DNA of 64,000 bases from Paramecium tetraurelia (lineage: Eukaryota > Ciliophora > Oligohymenophorea > Peniculida > Parameciidae): contig NW_001799288.1 of the NCBI RefSeq assembly GCF_000165425.1, positions 461,067-525,066 of the forward strand, read 5' to 3'. Made by a program: the position numbers and the translations under genes. A model generated the notes under the pieces. The model had not been told where the DNA came from, did not search any database, and worked only from the letters and a program-made list of their open reading frames with translations. Within the stretch, counting starts at the first letter, position 1. Each line of letters starts with the position of its first letter. This document shows, one piece after another, positions 35,743 to 46,655 of this stretch.

Positions 35743-38316
35743 TCATTCTAATTTCGCAATATCTTTTTGAGCTAATTTACTTGCCTCTATCAATATCTTC
35801 TCAATATCGTATTTCTAATTCAATGTTTCCTTTGCCTGTTTCCAGAGCCTTCCATATTTTGGCCTTCTTGAAATGCATTGTTATAGGATTTCCTTTTCTA
35901 TTAGGTACAGATAGGCCCAAGCGTCTCCCAATCTTGGTTCCAAGATTAAAGCTTTTTCTAACCACCTTTTAGCCTTCTCAATTTTACCCTCATTCAAGAA
36001 CACCTTTGCAGTTGAAAGATATACATAAGGGTTATCAACACACAATGTCACTGCATCTGCTGATTTCTTCTTCCTTGTAGTCTTTGGCTCCAATTCAATA
36101 GCAAGAGACCATAACTCCCCATCCAATTAACAACATTACAATGCCTTACTTAGTAAAAACTAAGCTGCCTTATGATTCTTAGCATCAATTTCTAATCTGA
36201 TTGCTTAAGCCCAGAGTTGAGAACTTTTTGGGTTCTTTTCCCTTGCTCTATCAATCAAAGGCCTAGCTCTTGTGTAGAGTTGTTATTAACATTCCATTTT
36301 AATATAAGTCAACCACACATTCAATGAGTTGTTAAGAATTTTAATGGCTTCCTCAAAGATCGATCGAGCACCCTAATAATCCTTTTAATTGATTTTAGCC
36401 TATCCACATAGAATCCACAGTTTATCAGATTACGGATATTGTGTTAATATTTTCTCAGCTTACTCAATCTATTTATTCATCAAAAGCATCAACTTAAACA
36501 TCTTAACCCAAGTTTTATCGCTGGGTATCAAGTTGTCTTATATGTATTAAAGATACTAGTATGCTTTCTCATAATTACCTTGTTGTTTTTCAAGTTTACT
36601 CAAAGTTAATAAAATATTTTCTGATTTAGGAGATTTCTCAAAAACTTCCAAGTAATTCTACTATAGTTCTTATTTCCTCAAAATCAGTTCAATCCAAAAT
36701 TGTTCAATTTGAGGGAGATTGGTGACTGCCAATTCCAATGCTTAATCGAAGTATTGAGCATCCTCATCCTTATGTCTTCTTTCGAATTCAATGTATTCTT
36801 TCCATATTTCAAAATTGTTCTATCGTTCTGCTTCGACTGCGATTATTGCTCTGGCTGTATGCAATGAAGCTCTTTATTCAAATTAAGTGAAATCCTGTTT
36901 CCAAGAATTATCACTTTGCTTATCTTCTTCTAGAGTGATTGCTTTAACTATTGCATAACATGTATTAACGTTAGAGCATTTCTCTGCAATTTCAGCCTCT
37001 TAAAGCCAATCCTCTTTAACAATCTTCACTTAATTCTTTTTTAATATCTTAATCCCCTTAGAAAGAACAATTGCAATCGTTTATTTATTCTTGCCTGCAC
37101 TCTCCTCTAACTTGGCTGCATTTATCCAAATTGTAGGTTCTTGGGGGAGATTCTATCTTGCTCTATTTAAAATGGCTTTTGCATTCTCGTAGGTTTCTAA
37201 CTTGGCCAATGCCAACCAAAGGGATAAGTTTTTTGGAATGCATTCCACAGCCTTATACAATAACACTAATGCTTCTGATTCACTTGATAGACTCACGAGT
37301 TCCTTCCATATGTCAACACTATTAGGAATAAATTCTAATGCTCTCTTCAACAATTTAATCTTTGCTTCTGTCTCCTATTCTTTATTAACAGCATTCAACC
37401 AAATCTTGACACTGTGTGGTAATGTTTAAATAGCCTTATTGAGTATTAATTTAGCCTTCTCTGGAGTTTCCAATCTTGACAACTCAATCCAAATATCTTC
37501 CTGATCTTCTGCTTATTATAATCCCTATGCCAAAATGGATCTAGCGGCAGCCAGCTTCCCATCTAATTCTTCAATTCTAGCAGCTGCTATCCATCCAAAT
37601 GAATTTTTAGGATCTGTCTATATAACACTCTTTAATAACAATCTGGCCTTTTTGAAATCTCCAATCTCGTTTTCACTCAGATGAGGCAATGAAGCCAAAC
37701 TTGTTAAATAACCTCGTTTATCCACCACACTTTATCCAGAAACATTATCACTGATTTTATCTAGTTTCAAAGACAGCAGAGCTCCTCTTGCTTCTCCTAT
37801 TTCATTTAAGTCGTGTGCTTTTGTTTATAAATTCTTCTCCGATAGTTAGGCAGACATTATCACTGAATCAGGAACAGGAGTGATCTTATCCTGTTTCTTT
37901 TTCTTAATTGAATAGTCTCCAATATCGGGAATCGATAACCATTCATCGATACCCACCTTTGCCAATTCTCTTTTTAAATCACTGAATTAATTCACTATAG
38001 ATGGCTTTTCTGGCAAATTTGTCGGCATTCTCTTCTGCCTTCTTTCCTCCATCTTTCTGTCCACACTATTATATGTAAGATCAGCCTCTCTGTCTTCATC
38101 ATCATAATCCCCCATATTAAACAATGGAATTGAATAGCCATTCCACTCATCATATTTTGCATCATTATAATCATTTTGATCGTCATCCTACTCAATCCCT
38201 ATATCAACCTTTGCAGGTCCTATATCACTTCTTGTAATAAATCCAACTGCACCTCTTCCTCTACCTGGTACGTAGTTAGTTGGCTGATTTCCAGAATCCT
38301 TCTACCTCTAAAGCAT
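35743..38316 (-). CDS. PRPF6: PRPF6 / Prp6, U5 and tri-snRNP splicing factor with HAT/TPR repeats
   Basis: 857 residues in one intronless frame. The N-terminal PRP1 domain reads [20 protein letters not shown], then [12 protein letters not shown] and [11 protein letters not shown]-like residues and KITPVPDS, all landmarks of PRPF6. From about residue 200 the protein is a continuous array of HAT repeats ([56 protein letters not shown]). The end, [16 protein letters not shown], matches the family C-terminus. It bridges U5 and U4/U6 in the tri-snRNP. It is somewhat shorter than the human protein. The gene converges on the CxxC gene with a 54-bp gap. Confidence 0.95.
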
Positions 38317-39226
38317 CAAATTTTTATATATATTTTAAATAATTTCTTTTAAATTTTCTATGGTATTTCTTTTTTTTTTAATTCATTACAACATTTTTAT
38401 TCATAATTTTGAATAGTATTCATTAATTTAACTTGCTATGATTTTTTCACTATCATTCTATATAGACATTGTAGTTTATAAAAATGTTTATTAAAACACC
38501 AAAAGAAAATCTATTCTATGAATTGTATTTATCAATCTATACTAGTAATATGAAAATATGATATTAATTCTTCTTTTAAAATTGTAGAATTTTATTGACT
38601 TACCATCTTCATCCAGTAGAAAAAGAGAAGATATTTTATTGAAAAAGAATCTTTATAATAATTTCAATTTAAGTACTCAAAACTTCAACATTTATATCAA
38701 AAGAATTGCTCCTTAATACCTAAGTCTGAATATTATTTATATGATTTTAATAATAATATTAACTATTAAGATATTTATATATATTTCTTTTAATTACATG
38801 CTTAACTCAGAAGTGTTGAATCCTTAGTTTGAGAGCACACATATATTTTTAGCAGATAAAATAAATGCTTTTAAGCACTTTTAATTAAATAACAAACATT
38901 TTGAAATCCTTTTTGAAATATATGAATTAATAAGCTGATATTTAACTTAATTATGAATAAAAACAATTGATTCTTTGGAAATGCATCGATACACCTCAGT
39001 CTAAATCTATACTTCGTTTTATTCCATATAAGATAAGTATTTAATAGGAAATAAATGTATTAATATTAAATTGATGTTATACAATAGAATTTAGGAGGAT
39101 TGAAATGATAATAGGAATCAGTCTTCAGATATATATTATATGAAGAATATTTATTAATAAATTTTAATCAAATTCGTTAAAAAACACTACTATCTAATCT
39201 TTTTAATTAATTTTTTTATTTGTTTA
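38317..39226. other. Gap of about 910 bp, possible small gene unresolved
   Basis: Lies between the divergent starts of PRPF6 and the first MYB gene. A plus-strand ORF of 126 codons (38558-38938) contains a hydrophobic stretch (NIIYMILIIILTIKIFIYI), and overlapping readings on both strands also look partly coding. With only TGA as stop, an open frame of this length is expected by chance, so none is called. The region also holds two 5' flanks. Confidence 0.35.
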
Positions 39227-40492
39227 ATGAGAAGCGCCCACCAATTAATAACTCAATTTGAACTTAATGGTTTCACTCTGCCCTAAATGGAAAAGAATAT
39301 GTGCATAACCTTTCTAAAGGATCTCCTCCAATAAAATCCTATCGATATGGAATTCATACTTACAAATACATCTCCATCTGAATCAGAAAGGAAATTACTT
39401 ACATCAAAATCGAACATGCTGCAATTGCTTAATGAGGATAAAGATCCATCTGTGATCAAACCTATATTTGATTATAGTCAACTAGAGAATCTTATTCCTA
39501 AGAAAAATAGAAACAAAATCAATGAAATAAAAACAAAAGTTGAAACATTGCTTAATAGTAATAACATAGATCCACCCTTAACTATTAAAAAGAGGTATCT
39601 TACTCACTATTTATAATAGATGGTGGACGGAGGAAGAAGATCAACAACTTAAAGAATTAGTAACATAACATGGAGCAAAAAATTGGAAAAAAATAGCATC
39701 ATACTTTGAAGAAAGAACAGATGTCCAATGTTTACATAGATGGCAAAAAGTGCTGAATCCAGATTTAGTTAAAGGTCCCTGGACACAAGAGGAAGATGAA
39801 TTATTAGTTAAATTAGTAATAAATTATGGACCGAAAAATTGGAGTCAAATTGCAAAGCATTTACCAGGAAGAATTGGAAAACAATGTAGAGAGAGGTATT
39901 GATTTATGTTACACTTAGATTTCATAATCATCTAGATCCCAAAATTAATAAGGAAAGATGGACTGATGAAGAAGATTAAACAATTATTGAAGCTCATAAA
40001 AAATTAGGCAATAGATGGTCGTTGATTGCTGGCCTCTTAAAAGGTAGGACTGATAATTCTATTAAAAACCATTGGAATAGCACTTTAAAAAGGAGATTGA
40101 AAATGTAAAATAGATGGGAAGATCTTTAAGTTCATCCAAGATAAGATGAAACCTCAGTTAAAGGAGTTCCCAGAAGATAGGTGCAAAGAAGAATTATGTA
40201 TTATAAAACACCAGAAAAACTGATCAAGAGAGATCCAGTGTCTAGATAATTGAATTTCTAAACTCCTTACTCTAATACTACTCCAAGTAAATATTTGAAT
40301 CACATTTTTAGAGTCTGAATAAACACCCAAAAATCTGAGTATTGTTTATCCAAATCTATTAGTCAAGGATGCTTTAAAGATGTAAAATTCTATATAATAT
40401 AAAATAGAGACTCTTGTTCAGTATTATTCAAATAATTGAGTGAATTAACCAATTTGAATCTTGATTTCAATAAATAATATAGTTACAAATGA
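39227..40492 (+). CDS. Three-repeat MYB DNA-binding protein (c-Myb type)
   Basis: 396 residues with introns of 25, 23 and 27 nt. The third intron (40313-40339) is optional: without it the frame stops at 40316-40318, giving 348 residues. Three complete MYB repeats occupy about residues 130-290: [14 protein letters not shown]...RWQKVLNP, then [16 protein letters not shown] with [17 protein letters not shown], then RWTDEEDQTIIEAH with [15 protein letters not shown]. The second and third repeats match the animal/plant R2 and R3 recognition helices closely. It should be a nuclear transcription factor or cell-cycle regulator. A second, more divergent MYB gene follows on the same strand. Confidence 0.9.
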
Positions 40493-41031
40493 TAAATTTA
40501 TAATCACAAATATTCTCCCTATTTAATTCATAAAAAGCATATAAATATATATATATATATTAATTATAAAAAATATATATCACAATTTTATTAGTATATA
40601 AAAAATAGCATTAAAACTTATAATTCAATTTGAATCTCACCCAATTTTAATTAAGGATTCATATAAATTTCTAACCAAATACCTCGTATGTTTGTAAAAA
40701 GCCATCCAAATTTTTGTTAAGCAAGTTTCATTTACAACAGGAATTTCAGAGCATTCTGGTTTAAAATCATGAATTATGAAATATATTCAATAAAATATAA
40801 TATATGATTTAAAACTATGAAAAATTAGTTTAGAACAGTGTAATTATAATAGTGCTATTGGGATTAATGATAATGTGGTATTTTCCTTAAGTGTTATTTG
40901 TATTATTAAAAAAATTTGATATATAAATTAATTATTTGAATTATGTATGACAGTTTATTTGCTGCATTTTTTTCACTATTAATCTATTTCAATTATGTAA
41001 AAATAGTAATAAAATATCCATGTTTTCAAAT
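40493..41031. other. Intergenic region between the two MYB genes, about 540 bp
   Basis: AT-rich with a short TA dinucleotide run at 40549-40562. Open stretches such as 40943-41197 are out of frame with the MYB gene that follows and are shadows of its first exons. Confidence 0.5.
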
Positions 41032-41861
41032 ATGCTCTCAGATTCGAATTTCTAGGATGAAGTTTTTCCATATTAGAAATTCTCGTCTTCTCAATCATTT
41101 GAAATGGAACCATTTTCAGATTTTGAATAAAATTGCCATCGTAATATTTTTGTTAATTTACTTAATAGTGTCATTCAATACTAACGAAGGGTCATAATTT
41201 TAAGATGCTGAAGATAGAGAAATGATGTTTAAAATTAAGGAAGATGACACCTCCCTCAATGCTTTGAATCAAGATCTAATGAAAAGAAAATAAAAAATTT
41301 GGAATGATGAAGAGGATTCAAGACTGAAATATTTATTTGTGGAATTATCAGGGAAATGGAATGAAATTGCAAAGCACATGCCATAAAGAAACGCGTCTTA
41401 GTGTTAGCAGAGATGGAGAAGAATCAATCCACCAAAAGATGTATTGTTATTAAATTATAATTTTTAGACAAGGCATATTTGGAAGCAGGAGGAAGATGAT
41501 AAATTAAAATAGTTAGTTTAAGATATTGGGAAATAATGGATGAAAATCGCCAAATGTATTAATATTGGATAATTTTAGGTTTTGGCAACATTACAGGGAA
41601 ATAAGTTAGAGATAGATACATTAATAAATTAGATAAGTCTATAAATAAGTAACCATGGACTTACGAAGAAGATATGCTTATTTTAGATTAGTATAACATT
41701 AATGGACCTAAGTGGACTAAAATTTCGAATCAACTATAAGGGAGACCGGTAATTTTAAGTTTAATATTTTTTAGGAAAATCATGTTAAGAATAGGTTTTA
41801 TAGCTATATAAAACGAAACTTTTTAGGGGAATAGAATAGATACTAAATAATCTATTCTTGA
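41032..41861 (+). CDS. Second, divergent three-repeat MYB-like protein
   Basis: 241 residues with introns of 28, 27, 23 and 26 nt, exact frame. Start chosen at ATG 41032 (MLSDSNFQDEVFPYQKF). Three MYB repeats follow an acidic N-terminus: IWNDEEDSRLKYLF with QCQQRWRRINPP; HIWKQEEDDKLKQLVQDIG with GKQVRDRYINKL; PWTYEEDMLILDQYNINGP with GRPENHVKNRFYSYI. Spacing of Trp residues is conserved, but the recognition helices differ from the gene at 39227, so target sequence probably differs. Same orientation, 540 bp downstream: an old tandem duplication or a chance pairing. Confidence 0.87.
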
Positions 41862-42131
41862 ATTGCTTCTCTTTTTTTCTCATTAGAAAAATGAGAGGCT
41901 CAAATATCAAATTGAGTTATATATATATATATACATCGCGTTATAATTATAAATACATAAAACGAATTTCAATTTATTGGATTTATTAAAAATTTGAATA
42001 AATGATATCACTTCAATTTCGACATTATTTATTCAGTTTTTTCAAGAATTATAATAATAATATAAATAATCACTAATATTAACAGCTATTAATAGTTTAA
42101 TAATTAAAAATATTAAGAAACATAATTTATA

Positions 42132-42663
42132 TCATAAATCATCATCATCTGGAGCTGGTTTGTTCATATTGATATCAACTTTGCCATCATCTCCCATTTT
42201 AACTTTCTTTCCATTAATAGTGACATAATCATCATTTTATTTTCTCTATCCTTTTTCAATGTCTTTACATGACTAATTAAAGATAGAATAGATAGATTAC
42301 ATTAGTTAATTTGTAGCAAATTTCATCTTCAATTGAATCGTTACCTTTTCTCTTCATCAAGGCTTCAGTGACTTCCTCTGACCATCCAGACATAAATGCT
42401 TCACATCCTTTTTTCATATCAGGGGGAGGATATTCATAAACACTGAAATTTTTCATTTGGCACATCTCAGATAGAGCATCAGTAATATCTGATTCCCTGG
42501 TTGATGTTTTAACTTTCTTTAATGTTTCTCGAACAATTGCTTAGCAACTATTGCAATAAAGCAAGGCTTCAACAGTTGTTGGTCTTCTGTCGTCAGTCGT
42601 TTTCTTTTTTTTAGCTGCCTCTAAGAGGAAAATCAATGTCACAAAAACGAAAAGAATTTTCAT
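42132..42663 (-). CDS. Canopy-like (saposin-fold) secretory pathway protein
   Basis: 167 residues, one 28-nt intron (about 42272-42299), exact frame. Signal peptide MKILFVFVTLIFLLEAA, then six Cys in the saposin/Canopy pattern: YCNSCQAIVRETL, EMC, KKGCEAFMSGW, EICYKLT, NSCKD. The C-terminus is a short charged region ending DDDDL, which may act as an ER-retention-like signal, though it is not KDEL. Canopy proteins are ER cofactors for folding of surface receptors; that role here is inference from the fold. Confidence 0.82.
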
Positions 42664-43195
42664 TTTAATTAATAATACGTGTACTTTAAATTATTATTCT
42701 TCTATTCAAAATTTATATAATCAAGGGATTACATAATATTAAAATATTCATAAAATAGAACAAATATAGATTGCTAATATGAATTTTAATTTAAATTTGT
42801 TAATCACATCTTTAATTTATATTATATGGCATTTATATTTTTAATTAATTTAAGGGAACTTAATTGTTATCTAAATTTATAATTTAATTATAAATATTAT
42901 TAATATTCTGAGTTGATAATTATTATAATTATTTACAAACAGAAGCCTAAAGTAGTGATTTAATAAATAAGAGTATTATATAACTGATTTAAATCTATTA
43001 TCATTCTTTAATCTGCTTATAATATTTGGATAATAATTTAGGAATTCGGATTAAAAATATCAATTAATTTTCTTAAATAAATGACAATATCACTCTTATT
43101 TATTATCCAGTTCTTCTTATTTAGGATTAGGATCCAGTTGTTCCCCCTGTAAAAGATAAAGTATTACCTGTTATTGAAGTGATTATTTCTTGAGG
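42664..43195. other. Intergenic region, about 530 bp
   Basis: Very AT-rich; holds the 5' flank of the Canopy-like gene and the 3' flank of the coiled-coil gene. Nothing else recognised. Confidence 0.5.
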
Positions 43196-44345
43196 TCAAG
43201 ATGACTTCCTGGTATATATTTATTAATAACTTTCTTCAATTACTCTTTTTGAGGGATTCCAATTCTTAGTTAACTCTTCTTGACATTTGTTATATTCATG
43301 ATTGATTTTGATACACTTTTATTTCCAGATTTCCACTTCTTATGATAAGTATGATCTTTCTCTTAAATCACAGTAGTTCCTTATGATTTCAATTTGAACC
43401 ATGGCTAATTTATTCTAATCATAACTATTATTAAGTTTTACATCTAAATCTCTAATTTACATAATGAGTTGATTGTTCTTACTGTAGGGTTTCCTATTCT
43501 ATTATTTCATATTTGTTCTTCCAATTAAATTCAAAATATCTTAATTAGCTTATTGCAATTATCTTTCTAATCTCAAAATTTCATCTCCGGCCAATCTCAA
43601 CTAATTCTCAAAGTCTTTCAATTAAATTGTATCCTGAGCACTGGTCTGTAATTATGATAATTATAATCTTAATTGTTAGAATTCTGCATCTTTATTTTAA
43701 TTGGATTATTTTAATCTTTCATTATCACTCTAAGACTAAGCATAAGAAGTTCTAGATCAGCTAATTATCTTCTTAGTCCTGCAATCTAGCCTTCTAATTA
43801 GGTGCTTATTGCAAAGAATTCAGCCTACATAGAATTAGTATCAGTAGCATTAGCTCTATATAAGGAAATATCACCTTGCAAACTTTCTAATTAAGATTCA
43901 GAATTATTTTTCATTTGCATCATTTAACTTATAAGATATTCATTTTCTTATCGCAAAGTACGTAATTAAGATTCTAATTACTTTACTCGATTTTTATATC
44001 GGTCACCTTCACTACTACTACCTTCTTAATAACTTTGCCTTCTTTTCTTCTTTCCAAATCAGCAATTTTGCTGTATGGTCAGAACTTAAACTTAAATTGA
44101 TCGATCCTCTATAGATTGACTGTCCTCTATATGTACCAGGATACCTATGGAACTTGCATGTTTTATCTTATGACTTTTTGAACAAAAAAAATCCTTTGTA
44201 GTGATAATTACCTAGGCAATGGTTTGTAACGTTTCTAAAGTCACTAACTTCATTCCTTAATGGTCTCCATTAGGTTATTATATAGTGTCATTGTAAGATC
44301 AATGTCTACTTACTGATCATCACTTTAGGAGATTTCTTTATTCAT
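43196..44345 (-). CDS. Coiled-coil protein
   Basis: Not recognised. The frame is strongly coding from about 44090 to TGA 43196-43198 and is almost entirely heptad-rich coiled coil (RVKQLESQLRTLRQENEYLI, LEGQIAGLRRQLADLE, AGDEILRLERQLQQANQD, NQLIMQIRDLDVKLNNSYDQ). One 36-nt intron near 44047-44082 fits a Ser-rich linker (RRQSYQEGSSSEGDRY). The N-terminus is ambiguous: a start at 44253 or 44345 are both possible with different splicing, and further residues after the last stop are possible by splicing. Structural role likely. Confidence 0.65.
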
Positions 44346-44564
44346 CTGATTTTTACTAGCAGATAAATTTAACCAATCATATAATTACCACAAATGTGTT
44401 TAAAAAATGAAATAAAAGTAGTTAATGAACTTAATTTTTATTTTCTAAGATTTAAGATAAGAATTTTTATTTAATCAAACTAATTTAGATAATTTCCAAT
44501 ATTTCCAAATACAATTCTTATCTTGTCATATAGAATTATTGTATTTAATCATACAAACTAACTA

Positions 44565-46646
44565 ATGGAAAAAGAAAATTCCAAATCAAATTAGATTATA
44601 ATTGAGGAGATTTTTGAAAATTTTACTTTATTACATTTAAGTTGATTGATAATTAAATTGAATAAGAATAATATACACTAAGATTACATTCACAATAGGC
44701 TGTTTGTAGATAAAATAAGATTGATTATTAAAGATGATTCTACCATGAATTTAATATTTATATTAATGTTTGAGGATAGATACTTAGAAACCATAAAACA
44801 ACAACTACTTTAATCTAAAGTTGTGCCAGTCACAATAAATCCAAAAAACATTTTGAAGTCTCTCTTGGCATCAGAGAACAAGTTGGACGAAGAAAATCTC
44901 TATTTATCCATTTGTAAAAAGTAGGAACTTATTATAAAAAATTTGAATGAAGAAAATGCAGATGCTATTATAAGCATTTGCAAGTTCATAAGGTTAGAGA
45001 TTATGAAATAAAAGGAAGGATCAAAGGAAGAAATCAAATATGGTGTTCTAAAACAAATAGAAGTAGAATGCATCAATTGGCCTTAATACAAGAGTCCTAG
45101 ATGGCCTGAATATTTGGAGTATTTCAATGGTTTAACAATTCTATTGATCAACAACACCTACATGTTGATGGAACAAATTTTGATCGATTTAACAACCAAA
45201 CCCTTTGTTTGCGAAGAGTTTCATCAATATATTACGGATAAATTAGAACATTGTATGGTTGTATTGTCAATGGAAATAAGTGATTTTGCAAGAGTCATAG
45301 AAAATGAAACATTCTATTGGGAATTAAAGAAATATTTTAATTCCATAATCCAAAATGTTCATCTATATATCAACAGAACATCCTTATTTTGCAATACTCA
45401 AATGGAATATTTGAATGAAACTCTAACAAAATATCACACTTTAGCAAACATTAGAACTTATCAGATATTACAAATCGAAACATCATAATACATAATAGAT
45501 TAATGTCATATATCCCTAAGAGAAATGTTATTCCATCGAATTGAATTTGAGATATTTGACAGAGATCTGGTGAAACAAATAATTAGGCATTTTTATGAGT
45601 ATAGTCCATTGAATCTGGGATTGTATGAGATGTCTACATTAACAAAATCCTTTTAGGATGCAATTTAAATGTATTACATATTGGACGATAAATACTTTGA
45701 AACAGCAGATCTGGATTCTAAATTATTTTCTTAAGATGAGGAATGCATCAAATACAAAATCTGGTTGGATGAAAAGCGAAAGCGATAGTCTTCATTAGCT
45801 AATTAACCAGTTCTAAAGGGATCAGTTGGTGCAGGTTTGGGTTGTTTGATTGTTGACAGTGTCGATCCTAAAATTCCATGGGATGAGAAACTCAAGAGAG
45901 CTGGCATTAGTTCAGTAGCCACAGGTTTAGTAGGAGCAGCTTTGCGTATACCCGTTGTTGGAGTGATATTGTCTTAAGCCTTACTTTTTTATGCAATCAG
46001 AATTCAAGCGAATAATAAGGTGGTGGACAAAAGTGAGAAGCTGAAAAATATTGCACATTTAGGATTTCAAAGTTCATTTGGAATAGGCACAGCTGTAGCT
46101 GGTCAAATTTTGATACCAATTCCAGTATTAGGGGCTCTTATTGGAGGAACTGTTGGAGGAGTTTTTATGGGATTGTATACTAAGTTTATTATTCCAAAGA
46201 CAAAGCCATCAATAAAAGTTATGATAAATGAATTAATGGAAAGATAATATGCTGATGGTTTATTTTAATATGATGACCAAGTTCTTAAGATTATGAAGAT
46301 TAATCAGTAGCATTATTTCGGTCTGAAACCAGATCATTTGAGTGAGTGCTAATGGTTCACTATTTTAATGGTCTATATGATTAATGAAATCCATTATTTG
46401 ACTAATGTGCAGGGGTTGGAAAAGATCAACGAATTATAGTAGTAAATTGAGAAGAAACCAAAGGAGGAGAGCAAATTGATCAAATAGATTAAAGAAGTGG
46501 AGACTGAACTTGAATAATAGGAAATAATTAATGTCAAAATGGAACGATCAAGATACTATATATAAGAATAAGAAATTAACACATTATAAATAGTAGACAA
46601 GGTTGGTGAATTTATTAATGGTATGATTGCCAATTTTAGATTGTGA
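44565..46646 (+). CDS. Large protein with tandem glycine-zipper membrane hairpins
   Basis: About 679 residues; one intron of 42 nt gives an exact frame (a shorter intron does not). Residues 1-400 are helical, acidic and cytosolic-looking. Residues about 404-460 (GSVGAGLGCLIVD, SSVATGLVGAALRIPVVGVI) and 483-530 (FGIGTAVAGQILIPIPVLG, ALIGGTVGGVFMG) are hydrophobic with GxxxG/AxxxG spacing, forming two glycine-zipper hairpins. A coiled-coil C-terminus follows (LEKINELQQQIEKKPKEE). No family recognised. The layout suggests an oligomerising membrane inserter on an intracellular membrane; this is inference only. It converges with the GST gene, stops 9 bp apart. Confidence 0.8.
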
Positions 46647-46655
46647 TATAATTAA

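Noticed and set aside
38558-38938. 126-codon plus-strand ORF with a hydrophobic stretch
   Set aside because: With TGA as the only stop this length is expected by chance, and overlapping readings on the other strand look equally plausible.
40549-40562. TA dinucleotide run as a functional element
   Set aside because: Short, and common in such AT-rich intergenic DNA.
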